A DNA stretch of 64,000 bases from a virus. The notes beneath the pieces were generated by a model that was given only the letters and a program-made list of their open reading frames with translations, ran no database searches and had not been told where the DNA came from. Of this stretch, positions 1 through 8,602 are shown in pieces. Position 1 is the first letter of the stretch. Each line of letters begins with the position of its first letter. The stretch covers positions 101,820 to 165,819 of the IMG/VR virus record IMGVR_UViG_3300027917_000019; one strand, 5' to 3'. Made by a program: the position numbers and the translations under genes.

Positions 1-1
1 C

Positions 2-1279
2 AAGGCTTTGCAGTGGTTCTTTGAGACTTTGCGGGATGCAAAGGTCAAACTCACGTCTGCATCTCTACAACAGGAGATGGTGAAGGCTGTCCAGGCAAAG
101 ACGATTCGAGAAGATGAAATTGACAAGTATCTTGAGTACTTCAACTTCCTCAAGGTAAAGCCTCTTCCTGTAGAAGAAGAGCACATCAACAACGAGTTGG
201 GAACCTTCATCAGAACACAGGCTACGAAGTTAGCCCTGCAGGATTCTTGGAACCTCGCTAAGAATGAGCAGTGGGAGGAGATTGTCACTAAGCTACAGGA
301 TGCAGTAAATCAAGGGCTCGATGTTCTAACTCTCGGAAACTTCTACTTTCAAGACTACCAACAGAGACTTAGCGACCGTTTGAACGCAGTCAAGGTTGAG
401 AGGCTTCCTACAGGCATTCCAGACTTGGATGACCTCATGTATGGGGGGCTTAGACTCAAGCAGCTTGGTCTTGTGGCAGGAGGAACAGGTAGAGGTAAGT
501 CTATCTTTTTAGCGTGGCTTGCACAGGTTTCTATCCTTCTTGGGAAGAAAGTTGTGTACTACACGATGGAGCTTAGTACTGAGGACGTAGCTGAGCGTTT
601 TGACAGTTTGTTTACTAAGGTCAAGATCAACGACTTGAAGACATACAACAACGCAGTATTTAGCTCACTTTCTACAATGTCTTCAAAGTTCTCAGACCAC
701 CTTGTAATCAAAGAGTATCCGCCTGACACTGCAACTGTAGGAACACTCAAGGCACACCTTAGACAGCTCGCAGGTGTTGGGTTTATTCCCGATTTGGTCA
801 TTGTAGACTACTTGGACCTTGTTAAGCCACACAGAACCTACAACTCTTCTCACGAAGAACTAGATGCTATCACCAAGGCGCTGCGAGGGTTAGCAGTTGA
901 GTACGCCACTAGAGTTTGGACGGCCACTCAGCTCAATCGTGCCGGGATGGCAATGGAAACCCCAGACGAAACAGCTATTGCGGGGGCCGTGTCGAAGCTT
1001 TTCACCGTAGATTTTGCACTTCTGATGGCGCAAACGCAAGAAGAGCGTGAAGATGAGTTGATCAGACTACTCATAGCTAAGAGTCGTATAGGTCCGGCAG
1101 GTAGAACCATCAAATTAGACACAGACTACAGTAGAATGGCTTTCTATAGGCCGCCTCCTATTCCGGCAGCTACAACAGTTGTTCCTCCTCCAACACCCGT
1201 TAAGAAGGATAATGACACAGACGTGTTAGGACAGGTTGATGGAGTTACTGAAGAAGATGGTAAACTAGTACTTGAGTAA
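2..1279 (+). CDS. Replicative DNA helicase, DnaB/gp41 type (5' end outside window)
   Basis: Hexameric helicase that unwinds DNA at the phage replication fork. The frame stays open to the left edge, so the N-terminal domain is incomplete. The visible part carries the RecA-like motor domain: Walker A GGTGRGKS (about residues 158-165 counted from the first TTG at base 8), Walker B IVDYLD and the DnaB-type motif ATQLNR. The protein ends in a proline-rich then acidic tail. It lies 3 nt before a zinc protein and close to the primase, the usual helicase-primase pairing of large phages. The family call is firm; the DnaB versus T4 gp41 subtype is not decided. Confidence 0.93.
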   Translation, partial: KALQWFFETLRDAKVKLTSASLQQEMVKAVQAKTIREDEIDKYLEYFNFLKVKPLPVEEEHINNELGTFIRTQATKLALQDSWNLAKNEQWEEIVTKLQDAVNQGLDVLTLGNFYFQDYQQRLSDRLNAVKVERLPTGIPDLDDLMYGGLRLKQLGLVAGGTGRGKSIFLAWLAQVSILLGKKVVYYTMELSTEDVAERFDSLFTKVKINDLKTYNNAVFSSLSTMSSKFSDHLVIKEYPPDTATVGTLKAHLRQLAGVGFIPDLVIVDYLDLVKPHRTYNSSHEELDAITKALRGLAVEYATRVWTATQLNRAGMAMETPDETAIAGAVSKLFTVDFALLMAQTQEEREDELIRLLIAKSRIGPAGRTIKLDTDYSRMAFYRPPPIPAATTVVPPPTPVKKDNDTDVLGQVDGVTEEDGKLVLE

Positions 1280-1282
1280 ACA

Positions 1283-1705
1283 ATGACCAAACAGGCAGGG
1301 CCTCCCTTTTTCGCTAAGATGAAGTCTCTTACGGCCGGTACGTGCAGCTTCTGCGGTAAGCCTAAAACAGCCGTAATCTGCGCTCACTTTACAGGGAAGT
1401 CCATCTGCTGGGAATGTATCTATGTTGCAAAAGTGACCTTGGGAGAGATTCCTACTACTGCGATTAGTTGTTATTCGTGTGGGTCACATGCTGGGTTTAC
1501 TCTTCAATATCCGCTGGTTCAAGTAGACTGGATCTTTAGTGGTGTAGATGCACAAAAAGAGATCATCTACACAATCAAGAACACAACTAACATGTTTCAA
1601 AGCCACTACAGACCTACTAAGGCTGTATGCTCTAAGTGTCGCGCCCCTATTCCTTTGGACATCTTGAAGTACAACAAATATGTCAAACAAGCACATAATG
1701 CGTAA
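1283..1705 (+). CDS. Zinc protein with ClpX-type N-terminal finger
   Basis: 140-residue protein of unknown function. Residues about 21-45 read CSFCGK...ICWEC, very like the C4 zinc-binding domain at the start of ClpX, where it docks adaptors and substrates. Two further Cys pairs follow (CYSC near residue 63 and CSKC near residue 117), so two zinc sites are likely. No ATPase domain is present. It lies between helicase and primase and overlaps the primase start by 26 nt, so a role at the replication fork, such as helicase loading, is possible but inferred from position only. Confidence 0.75.
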   Translation: MTKQAGPPFFAKMKSLTAGTCSFCGKPKTAVICAHFTGKSICWECIYVAKVTLGEIPTTAISCYSCGSHAGFTLQYPLVQVDWIFSGVDAQKEIIYTIKNTTNMFQSHYRPTKAVCSKCRAPIPLDILKYNKYVKQAHNA

Positions 1706-2783
1706 CGTTCAAGAAGACTTTGATTGGGAAAGTTATCTTGAAGACAACTATTCTGTGCGAAGAGTTTCTGGCAAGAATGGCTTAGAGATTCGAATATGCT
1801 GTCCAGCCTGTGGAGAAACAAAGTATAAGTGCTATGTCAATCCTTCAAGAAACGCCTTCTATTGCTTCAAATGTGACTTTAGAACCGGTAGCCGATACAA
1901 CCTTTTGGATTTCGTTGCCATCACAGAGAACATCACAAAAGGACAGGCCCTTTTACGTCTCGTGCGTGAGTATAAACCGGTTGCCCCTGAAGAACCTTCG
2001 TTTACTTTCGGAGACCCCACACATAACAGTGCCGTTTTTTTGGATGCAAATACGCCCCACTTTCCAGAAATGAAGCACATCTCTGGGCTACCAGAGGAAG
2101 CTGTCAAGTTAGAGGTTGAAGAGGGTAACAAATATTGGGAATACGTTAAGAGCCGTGGATTCACAGAAGAACATCTCAGAGCAACAAACCTTCACTATAT
2201 TCCCGACCGTAGAGTTCCCTTCTACGACTCTGAAGGAAAGTTTCGCGGTAACCTCGGTAACCGCATCGTCATTCCAATCTACGGACAAGACGGCGCGTTG
2301 GTTTCCTGGTTGGCTCGAACAATCTCTTCCGGAGAGTCACATAAGTACCTCAACGCCCCTGGATCTGACCTTTCAAAGACAGTATGGCCCTTTTCTCTAC
2401 CTTACCCCGGAGCGCCAGTAGTTTTGGTTGAGGGCGTCATAGACGCTTTGGGAGTGCGTCAAGTTCCTGATACGGCTGCATACGCCACGTTTGGGAAACG
2501 CATTAGCAAGGAACAGATACAACTTCTTAAGTGTTGGGGCGTCCAGGAGGTTGTCTTGTGGTATGACAAAAAGGATGCCCACAAAGAAATGATCTCTGAG
2601 GTAGAGAGGCTCAAGATGCACTTCAGGGAAGTGTATGTTCTTGACCTCTCGAATTGGCCAAAGGATAAGGATCCTGGAAGCTTCTTGAGTGATACGCAAG
2701 GAACTGCTATGATAAAGGACACGCTTGAAAAGCGTATCAGTGTGTATTCCTTGGAGTATGAGCAATGGAAGATGGCCTTCTAA
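1680..2783 (+). CDS. DNA primase, DnaG-type (CHC2 zinc + TOPRIM)
   Basis: Makes RNA primers for lagging-strand synthesis. The N-terminal zinc finger reads CPACG then CFKC (about residues 42-65), as in CHC2 primases. The TOPRIM domain shows VLVEGVIDALG (catalytic Glu, about residue 253) followed by LWYDKKD and a DPGSF segment. At 367 residues it is shorter than bacterial DnaG because the C-terminal helicase-binding domain is missing, as is usual for phage primases that work with a separate helicase. Confidence 0.93.
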   Translation: MSNKHIMRNVQEDFDWESYLEDNYSVRRVSGKNGLEIRICCPACGETKYKCYVNPSRNAFYCFKCDFRTGSRYNLLDFVAITENITKGQALLRLVREYKPVAPEEPSFTFGDPTHNSAVFLDANTPHFPEMKHISGLPEEAVKLEVEEGNKYWEYVKSRGFTEEHLRATNLHYIPDRRVPFYDSEGKFRGNLGNRIVIPIYGQDGALVSWLARTISSGESHKYLNAPGSDLSKTVWPFSLPYPGAPVVLVEGVIDALGVRQVPDTAAYATFGKRISKEQIQLLKCWGVQEVVLWYDKKDAHKEMISEVERLKMHFREVYVLDLSNWPKDKDPGSFLSDTQGTAMIKDTLEKRISVYSLEYEQWKMAF

Positions 2784-3196
2784 GGCAGATAGTCGTAGTG
2801 ACTAGTCCAACTCTTTTGCCATCAGGAGCCGACCACGCAACTACAGTTGCTGCTTTGTGTAGAGATAACCAACTAGTATTGCTTCTACACTTTGGAGATG
2901 AGCGTTATAACTTTCCAGAAAATCACTGCCTACCCTACAACGCGCGAGTAGTTCATTACGACTATGAAACGCTTGACGAGTCCCTAGCAGAGCTAGAGAG
3001 TTACTTGTCTGGATTTGGTGTAGGAATGATTTCCAGACACAAAATGAACGGTACGCACTTGCCATTCGTGTTGGGGGGATCTATCTTGCAGGTGCCTAGG
3101 GGAGTTCAGCTCTCCTTCCTTGATAGTCGGTCAGAATTGCCTGAATTGGAAAAAACAACCGTCAGTATTCCTGACGCGGAGTGGGACTTTGACTGA
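2765..3196 (+). CDS. Hypothetical protein with acidic Trp-Asp tail
   Basis: 143 residues, no family recognised. It overlaps the primase end by 19 nt; a later in-frame GTG would avoid the overlap. The middle has alternating hydrophobic strands suggesting a compact alpha/beta fold. The last residues are DAEWDFD; a similar Trp-Asp tail ends three other small proteins here (21822-22178, 23592-23699, 47237-47617). The next gene starts inside this one by 8 nt, so translation is probably coupled. Confidence 0.75.
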   Translation: MEDGLLRQIVVVTSPTLLPSGADHATTVAALCRDNQLVLLLHFGDERYNFPENHCLPYNARVVHYDYETLDESLAELESYLSGFGVGMISRHKMNGTHLPFVLGGSILQVPRGVQLSFLDSRSELPELEKTTVSIPDAEWDFD

Positions 3197-3641
3197 ATCT
3201 CTTAAAATTCCTCTAGTTACTGCACCAATCAAAGTTGGGACCCGCGTAGGGTTGTTTGCTTCTTACCTAGAAGAAGAAGGACAGCGAGTGTTTCGCTTCT
3301 ATGGCTGGGGTACGTATGAGGGAGATTTCCTGTTCGGTGATGAGGAGCCGGGGGTTCCGTATCAGACGGCGCAAGAGAAGGCTGATTTGTTTGACGCTCG
3401 CGGTGTAATCACGGCTCCCCGCCTGCGTCTAGACGACGGCACCCTGACTTGGGGGCTTCTTGTTTGGTGGGACGAAGAATCTCGTATAAACACCTATATT
3501 GAACAAGCCGACTCGGTGATTCAGGTGGATTTGAAATCTGCCATGGCCGGTTTCAAAGCTAATGTAACTCAATGCAAAGAATTCGTGCATCTTCTTAAAT
3601 GGGTCAACACATATAACACTGAAAAATCACCAGGAAACTAA
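3189..3641 (+). CDS. Hypothetical protein
   Basis: About 150 residues, unrecognised. The frame opens upstream at 3120, but TTG at 3189 is preferred: it has a GGAGTGGGA ribosome site just upstream and overlaps the previous stop by only 8 nt. The sequence is beta-rich (RVGLFASY, VFRFYGWGTYEG, GLLVWWDEES) and resembles a small protein frequently found in phage replication operons that is not functionally defined. It abuts the AAA+ ATPase by a 1-nt overlap. Confidence 0.75.
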   Translation: MTESLKIPLVTAPIKVGTRVGLFASYLEEEGQRVFRFYGWGTYEGDFLFGDEEPGVPYQTAQEKADLFDARGVITAPRLRLDDGTLTWGLLVWWDEESRINTYIEQADSVIQVDLKSAMAGFKANVTQCKEFVHLLKWVNTYNTEKSPGN

Positions 3642-4726
3642 TGCCCACTGACGCCAAACACCAAGACCTTATTAGCTCTCAGGTTTCGAAGATTGCACAC
3701 GCGGCGGATCGTGTGACCAAGAGTTTTTCACTGTCCCAGACTTTCAACGTTCAGTTGGGCCCTGTGATGAAGAAGGGTTCTCCAGTAACTGATGACAACG
3801 GACAGGTTAAGTACAAGGATAAGCAAATTATTGGATTCAAAGACCCAGGTCCTTTGACTCCTACAATTAACCCGCACTACAAGTTTCCTAAGCAAGATCT
3901 CATCATGTTCTTGATGGCTATGTCCAACAAGGACTCGATTTACCTGCAAGGCCATTCCGGTACTGGTAAGACTGCAATGGTAAATCAGATCGCCGCTAGG
4001 TTGAACTACAACGTGGTTCAGGTGAACTTTGACGGGCACCTACTTCGTGGAGATCTCGTTGGCGATATCAAGATCGTCAATGGTGCTACGAAGTTTAGGT
4101 ATGGACTAGTACCGCTAGGGTTCACGCTCCCGGGGACCATCCTACTTTTCGATGAGGTAGATGCTGTGGCGCCTGAGACTGCGTTTGTTCTTCAACGGGC
4201 GATCTCAGATGATCGTAAGATGCTTCTACACGAGACAAACGAGATTTTTGAACTACACCCGCAGAATTGCATCGTAGCTACCGCAAACACTTCTGGGATG
4301 GGAGATGACTCCAGTCTGTATGTAGCTGGTACAAACGTGCAGAACTTCTCGTTCCAAAACCGTTGGGACACCGTCATGCAGATCGATTACTTGTCCCCTG
4401 AAGATGAGGAAGATGTTCTCAAGAAGTTGTTCCCGAAGGCAGACGGGAGTATCATCAAAAGTGTTGTGGCTGTGATGGCAAGTGCCCGAGAAAGTTTCAG
4501 GGGTGGAAAGCTCTCTGCCCCACTAACCACTCGTGACAGCATTCGCTGGCTTCAGAAGCTTAGTATGTGGCCTCTACCTATGATGGCTGCGGAATATACC
4601 TTCCTCAACCGCATGACTACTGAAGACGCTATGGCTGTTGCTGGCGTCATTCAGCGTATTTTCAGGCTTCCTAAAAAGGACTCTACCAAGTTCATTTCTA
4701 GTTCCACATCAACTAAGAGGTTGTAA
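3641..4726 (+). CDS. MoxR/CobS-like AAA+ ATPase
   Basis: 361-residue AAA+ ATPase of the group that includes the cobaltochelatase subunit CobS and MoxR chaperones. Walker A GHSGTGKT lies at residues 104-111, Walker B ILLFDEVD at 167-174 and sensor-1 VATANT near 215. Such ATPases act with a VWA-domain partner to remodel a protein or insert a metal. The partner is almost certainly the CobT-like protein at 5080-6873, two small membrane genes downstream. No cobalamin genes are present, so a chelatase function is not implied; the target is unknown. Confidence 0.9.
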   Translation: MPTDAKHQDLISSQVSKIAHAADRVTKSFSLSQTFNVQLGPVMKKGSPVTDDNGQVKYKDKQIIGFKDPGPLTPTINPHYKFPKQDLIMFLMAMSNKDSIYLQGHSGTGKTAMVNQIAARLNYNVVQVNFDGHLLRGDLVGDIKIVNGATKFRYGLVPLGFTLPGTILLFDEVDAVAPETAFVLQRAISDDRKMLLHETNEIFELHPQNCIVATANTSGMGDDSSLYVAGTNVQNFSFQNRWDTVMQIDYLSPEDEEDVLKKLFPKADGSIIKSVVAVMASARESFRGGKLSAPLTTRDSIRWLQKLSMWPLPMMAAEYTFLNRMTTEDAMAVAGVIQRIFRLPKKDSTKFISSSTSTKRL

Positions 4727-5001
4727 TGGACAAGGACACTCTACTTAGTGTGTTTTTTATTATCGGCATTCTGGCGGGAACAATCGGACTGTTGATAGGA
4801 ACAATACGGTGTGCAACTGCGGATAAAGATTCCCACAAGCAAGCTCAGTGCAGTACGTTATGTTCCGCAGCGGGTGGACAATTGGAAAGCACTGATGAGT
4901 ATGCGTGGCGCCATCAGTACTGTTTCTGTCAACTTCCTGACCGTAAGGTGATAATCAACCGAGGAAACGGTGTGGTTATTCGAATCACGAGGGAACACTA
5001 A
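4726..5001 (+). CDS. Small single-span membrane protein
   Basis: 91 residues. An N-terminal hydrophobic stretch (about residues 6-28, rich in Ile, Leu and Gly) is a likely signal anchor, followed by a domain with four to five cysteines (CSTLC, CFC) that would be periplasmic if the N terminus is inside. It starts within the stop of the AAA+ gene (TAATG, 1-nt overlap), so it is translated with it. Sitting between the ATPase and its VWA partner, it may anchor or localise that complex. Confidence 0.75.
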   Translation: MDKDTLLSVFFIIGILAGTIGLLIGTIRCATADKDSHKQAQCSTLCSAAGGQLESTDEYAWRHQYCFCQLPDRKVIINRGNGVVIRITREH

Positions 5002-5002
5002 C

Positions 5003-5080
5003 GTGGTTGAAATCCTATCGTTTGCTGTGATCCTTCCCTGTGTGCTCATTATCCTCGTTTTGATTTTCTGGGGGGACTAG
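5003..5080 (+). CDS. 25-residue membrane microprotein
   Basis: A GTG-started 25-codon frame lies exactly in the gap between its neighbours. GAGGGA sits 8 nt upstream, and its TAG stop shares one base with the GTG of the CobT-like gene. Apart from MVEI at the start and WGD at the end it is wholly hydrophobic (LIILVLIFW), one transmembrane helix. Perfect tiling with both neighbours argues that it is translated. Confidence 0.6.
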   Translation: MVEILSFAVILPCVLIILVLIFWGD

Positions 5081-6873
5081 TGGCTCGTCGTGTCACCGAA
5101 AGCGTCCTTGAACGTACTGCGAAGCTATTGACGGCTAAGCATAATATCAAGGTACAGTTTAAGCCTGGTGTTGCAGAAACTAAGGGCAACGTGATCACGT
5201 TGCCCACACTGCCTGATAATGCTGACCAGGAATTGATTGACGCGATGCAGGGATACTTGGACCAGCAGGCAGGAAACATTTTGTTCTCAGACAGGAGCGT
5301 TAGTAATTCTCTGAAGAATAAAGCCACACGTAGCAAGAAAGCTGCACAACTGAAAGAGATATTTCAGGTTGTTGAAAACGCTCGTGTTGAATCTTGCATG
5401 GAGAATATCTACCCTGGTTGTGAGGTGAACTTCACCAACGCTCACTGGTGGTTTTACAGCCATCTTCGTGAGAATTGGGACAAGTCTGTCATGGGTAAGG
5501 AAGTAGTCTCTAAGTTTTCGAAGATTCTTGCTGCCAGTTTTCTTGAGCTTCGCCACAGGAATACAGACTTTTACGAAAACTTCATCAGTAAAGAGGTTCG
5601 CGAGAAGGCTGATAAGGTTGTTGAAACAGTAGTTAAGAATGCTCCTAAGGATACACAAGACTCTCTAAAGCTTGCTGAGGAGATTCTTAAGCTTCTTGAG
5701 GAAGAGGCCGAGGAGGACGAGAAGAACCGTCCAGATGACGGGGGTGCCGCAGACGCAGAGGGCACCGAGCAATCTCCGATGGCTATGCCTTCTCAGGGGA
5801 CTAAACAACAATCTGAGAATAAGGGCCAAGAAAGGGCGAAGAGTGCTGGGGATCTGTCTAAGGCTTTGGCTCAGGCGGCCCAGCAAGAGATTTCTGAGCG
5901 AGGAGACCCAAACAAGACTGGTTCCTCATATTGGAGTAGGGATCGCTCCTATGAACACGGGTTGGACGATAAGATTGGGTATTCAATTTTCGATACTTCT
6001 CAAGATTCTATCGAAACTCTCCCGGAGCGTACTACTCCTACCCATGGGGATTACCTCAACTCTTTGAGGAACGAAAGTCGCCAATTTACCTCTATCATGC
6101 GCTTCAAGCTCATAAACACCCTCAGGGCGTCCTCTAAGCGCCGCTGGGTCGGGGGCAAGCCGGAGGGACGTCTAGATGCTAGGCAGGCTCATAAGGCTAT
6201 CCTGGGCGTCTCACAGGACGTTTACAAGACGCGCCAGAAAAAGGTTCATCTCGACACTGCTGTAGCTCTCGCCATCGATCATTCGGGAAGTATGAGTGGT
6301 CGTGCGCTAGAGCTAGCCGCTGAGAGTGCAATTGTTCTAGGGGATGTATTTGATCCTCTGAAGATTCCGTTCATGGTGTATGGGTATAGTACTCGTGGGA
6401 CGCCCAGGACATACCCTGAGTATGATGAACAGCAATTATATTCTCGCTGGTCAAACTTGTGGATTCGTTACTACAAAACTTTCAACGAATCTTGGAATAA
6501 AGGAGCGCTGAAGCTCACGCACGCACGAGACAATTGTCAAGCTAATACGCTCGATGGAGAATCTGTGCTACATGGAATTCAGCACTTGCTTGCGCGCCCA
6601 GAAAAGCGTAAGATACTATTGGTGATGAATGATGGGCATCCTTACCCGGGACATGGACATACGGGACGTTGCCAAGGGTATTTGAAGTCTATCGTCGCCG
6701 CAGGCACACAGGCTGGTGTGGAAATTATTGCCTTTGGCATCCAATCTGCTGACGTAAAAGAGTACTATCCAAATCATGTGGTGATTAACGATTTGGAAGA
6801 CTTGGTGAAAGAGCCTTTGAGAAAGATTGATGGAATTCTTCGTCAAGGAATGCTAAAGGCAATGAGGGGTTGA
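5080..6873 (+). CDS. CobT-like VWA protein, partner of the AAA+ ATPase
   Basis: 597 residues. Helical N-terminal half, then an acidic, low-complexity linker (about residues 205-260), then a C-terminal von Willebrand A domain with MIDAS motif DHSGSMSG (Asp400, Ser402, Ser404). This layout matches CobT, which pairs with CobS-type ATPases like the one at 3641-4726. Phages of several groups carry CobS/CobT-like pairs of unknown purpose. It starts with GTG in a TAGTG overlap with the microprotein gene. Confidence 0.88.
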   Translation: MARRVTESVLERTAKLLTAKHNIKVQFKPGVAETKGNVITLPTLPDNADQELIDAMQGYLDQQAGNILFSDRSVSNSLKNKATRSKKAAQLKEIFQVVENARVESCMENIYPGCEVNFTNAHWWFYSHLRENWDKSVMGKEVVSKFSKILAASFLELRHRNTDFYENFISKEVREKADKVVETVVKNAPKDTQDSLKLAEEILKLLEEEAEEDEKNRPDDGGAADAEGTEQSPMAMPSQGTKQQSENKGQERAKSAGDLSKALAQAAQQEISERGDPNKTGSSYWSRDRSYEHGLDDKIGYSIFDTSQDSIETLPERTTPTHGDYLNSLRNESRQFTSIMRFKLINTLRASSKRRWVGGKPEGRLDARQAHKAILGVSQDVYKTRQKKVHLDTAVALAIDHSGSMSGRALELAAESAIVLGDVFDPLKIPFMVYGYSTRGTPRTYPEYDEQQLYSRWSNLWIRYYKTFNESWNKGALKLTHARDNCQANTLDGESVLHGIQHLLARPEKRKILLVMNDGHPYPGHGHTGRCQGYLKSIVAAGTQAGVEIIAFGIQSADVKEYYPNHVVINDLEDLVKEPLRKIDGILRQGMLKAMRG

Positions 6874-6874
6874 A

Positions 6875-7273
6875 ATGGCAGCGTGTAGATATTGTGGTTA
6901 TAAGGTTCGCCAGTGTGTTTGTGCAAACACCACGTCAGATGGACTTAGTTTTACAACATATGCTGAAGAGGCTGGGGCTACAGCACTTTATCCAAATCGC
7001 GGAGATAACATCGTCTATCCCACACTTGGAATTGCTGGAGAAGCTGGTGAAGTAGCAGAGAAAGTAAAGAAACTCATCCGAGATAAGGGTGGAGTTGTCG
7101 ATGATGAATTCAGGGAAGCTATCAAGAAGGAATTGGGTGACGTGCTGTGGTACCTAACAGCAGCTTCCTATGAACTAGGGTTTACGCTTGAAGATGTGGC
7201 TAAAGCTAACCTAGACAAGTTGTATTCTCGCCGCGCTCGCGGAAAGATTCATGGCGAGGGTGATGATCGCTGA
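6875..7273 (+). CDS. MazG-like nucleotide pyrophosphohydrolase with N-terminal zinc knuckle
   Basis: 132 residues. The MazG helical motif is clear: EAGEVAEKVKK (from residue 56) and ELGDVLWYL (from residue 86) supply the acidic magnesium ligands. Such enzymes hydrolyse NTPs or dNTPs, and phage versions are thought to clean or remodel the nucleotide pool. An extra CxxC-x6-CxC zinc knuckle (Cys4, 7, 14, 16) precedes the catalytic domain and is unusual. It starts 1 nt after the CobT-like stop. Confidence 0.9.
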   Translation: MAACRYCGYKVRQCVCANTTSDGLSFTTYAEEAGATALYPNRGDNIVYPTLGIAGEAGEVAEKVKKLIRDKGGVVDDEFREAIKKELGDVLWYLTAASYELGFTLEDVAKANLDKLYSRRARGKIHGEGDDR

Positions 7274-7286
7274 TTGAGGGGTAAAT

Positions 7287-8600
7287 ATGGGGCGTTTGCT
7301 TTGTTTGGTTGTTGTATTGTTGGCTAGTTGCGCAAGACCAGAGCGCCATCCACCAGACCTTAGAGCAGACGCTGGTTATGCTGCCCTTGTTTGTGACGAG
7401 ACTACAGACCTCCTAACAGATATCAATCATTGTGGGGCCTGTGAAGCTGCTTGTCCTACAGCAGATGCTGATCAGTGCGTTGATGGGGTGTGTATGTGTG
7501 GTTCTCACGAGACATGCATACCTGGGTATGACTGTCGCAATGGCAACTGCGTACCGCGCGATACTTCAGGAAGATTTTGTGAGTTTGACAGCACTTGTGG
7601 TGCAGGATTTGCGTGCATTGAAGGACATTGCTCTCGTTTGGAGTGTGTACCTGAAATCTGCGATGGGTATGACAACGATTGTGACGGCATCGTAGACAAC
7701 TCAGGAGCTACACCCCTGTCTGGTTGGTGTTCTGGGACAGAGGTGGCAGTCCCCGGTTCTGTTATGGCGCCGTGCACTGTTGGGATCCGTCTTTGTGTTG
7801 AGGGGGCTTGGGGAGAGTGTCTAGGAGATGTTCCTCCCGTTCCTGAAGTAGGTTTGTTGGCTTGTGATGGCGCCGATAACGACTGTGACGGGTGTGTTGA
7901 CGGAGTGATTGAGTCAGGGGTTTGTGTATCTCAAGAACCTGTCGGTATTGACGTCTTGTTTCTCATCGACACTTCTGGGTCTATGACTAACAAGATTCAT
8001 ATCGTAAAACAGGCAACCAATCTATTTAGCACCCGCCTTTCAACTAGCTCTAACATCCACTATGGGATTGAGACGGTTCCAGGACCAGTAGATGGAACTC
8101 CAGCGCTGTATCAAGACCTAACTGATTTCGCTACATTTAAGGCTGCGCTGCAAACACTTCCACACGGTGGTAGTGGGTCAGAGCCGCAGTGGGATGCTGT
8201 AGTTGAAGCTCTTGACGGAACACTGTCTGTTTCGTGGACTTCTGGGGCTGCAAAGATCATCATCCTGTTCACAGACGAGGGAGGACAGACAACACGTGCC
8301 CGCCGCACATCTCCAGTGCTTCCGCCTGTCTATGAGGCAGAGATGTGTGCGGCTGTAGTAGCCGCTGGAGTAGCGTTTATTCCTGTAGTAACTGCTCCAT
8401 ATGCAGGAGATTTCGACGACTGTGCCTACCGCAGTGTAACGCTACCTTCTTTTGGTTTGTATGCAGGAACGGGGACTGCGTGCACGGAAGACGCAGACTG
8501 TGATGGCAGCGATACGTGTGAGGCCGCTGTTTGTGTCTCTGCAGCCGTAATAGAAATGGTCAACAATCTGGAAGTTGTTATTGCAAATCCTTGTGGGTAG
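7287..8600 (+). CDS. Predicted lipoprotein with MopE-type metal-binding motifs and VWA domain
   Basis: 437 residues. A short signal peptide ends in lipobox LASC (Cys15), so the protein should be exported and lipid-anchored. A cysteine-rich region follows, with two CDGxDNDCDG motifs (residues 125-137 and 193-205) of the putative metal-binding type known from MopE. Then comes a VWA domain with MIDAS DTSGSMT (Asp228, Ser230, Ser232), and the C terminus has further cysteine clusters. This architecture is typical of surface proteins of myxobacteria and relatives, so the gene was probably captured from a host. A role at the cell surface during infection, such as exclusion or adhesion, is only inferred. 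Confidence 0.85.
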   Translation: MGRLLCLVVVLLASCARPERHPPDLRADAGYAALVCDETTDLLTDINHCGACEAACPTADADQCVDGVCMCGSHETCIPGYDCRNGNCVPRDTSGRFCEFDSTCGAGFACIEGHCSRLECVPEICDGYDNDCDGIVDNSGATPLSGWCSGTEVAVPGSVMAPCTVGIRLCVEGAWGECLGDVPPVPEVGLLACDGADNDCDGCVDGVIESGVCVSQEPVGIDVLFLIDTSGSMTNKIHIVKQATNLFSTRLSTSSNIHYGIETVPGPVDGTPALYQDLTDFATFKAALQTLPHGGSGSEPQWDAVVEALDGTLSVSWTSGAAKIIILFTDEGGQTTRARRTSPVLPPVYEAEMCAAVVAAGVAFIPVVTAPYAGDFDDCAYRSVTLPSFGLYAGTGTACTEDADCDGSDTCEAAVCVSAAVIEMVNNLEVVIANPCG

Positions 8601-8602
8601 TT

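Noticed and set aside
3641-6873. Cobaltochelatase for vitamin B12
   Set aside because: Although CobS/CobT-like, no CobN or other cobalamin gene is present; the pair is better seen as a general AAA+/VWA chaperone.
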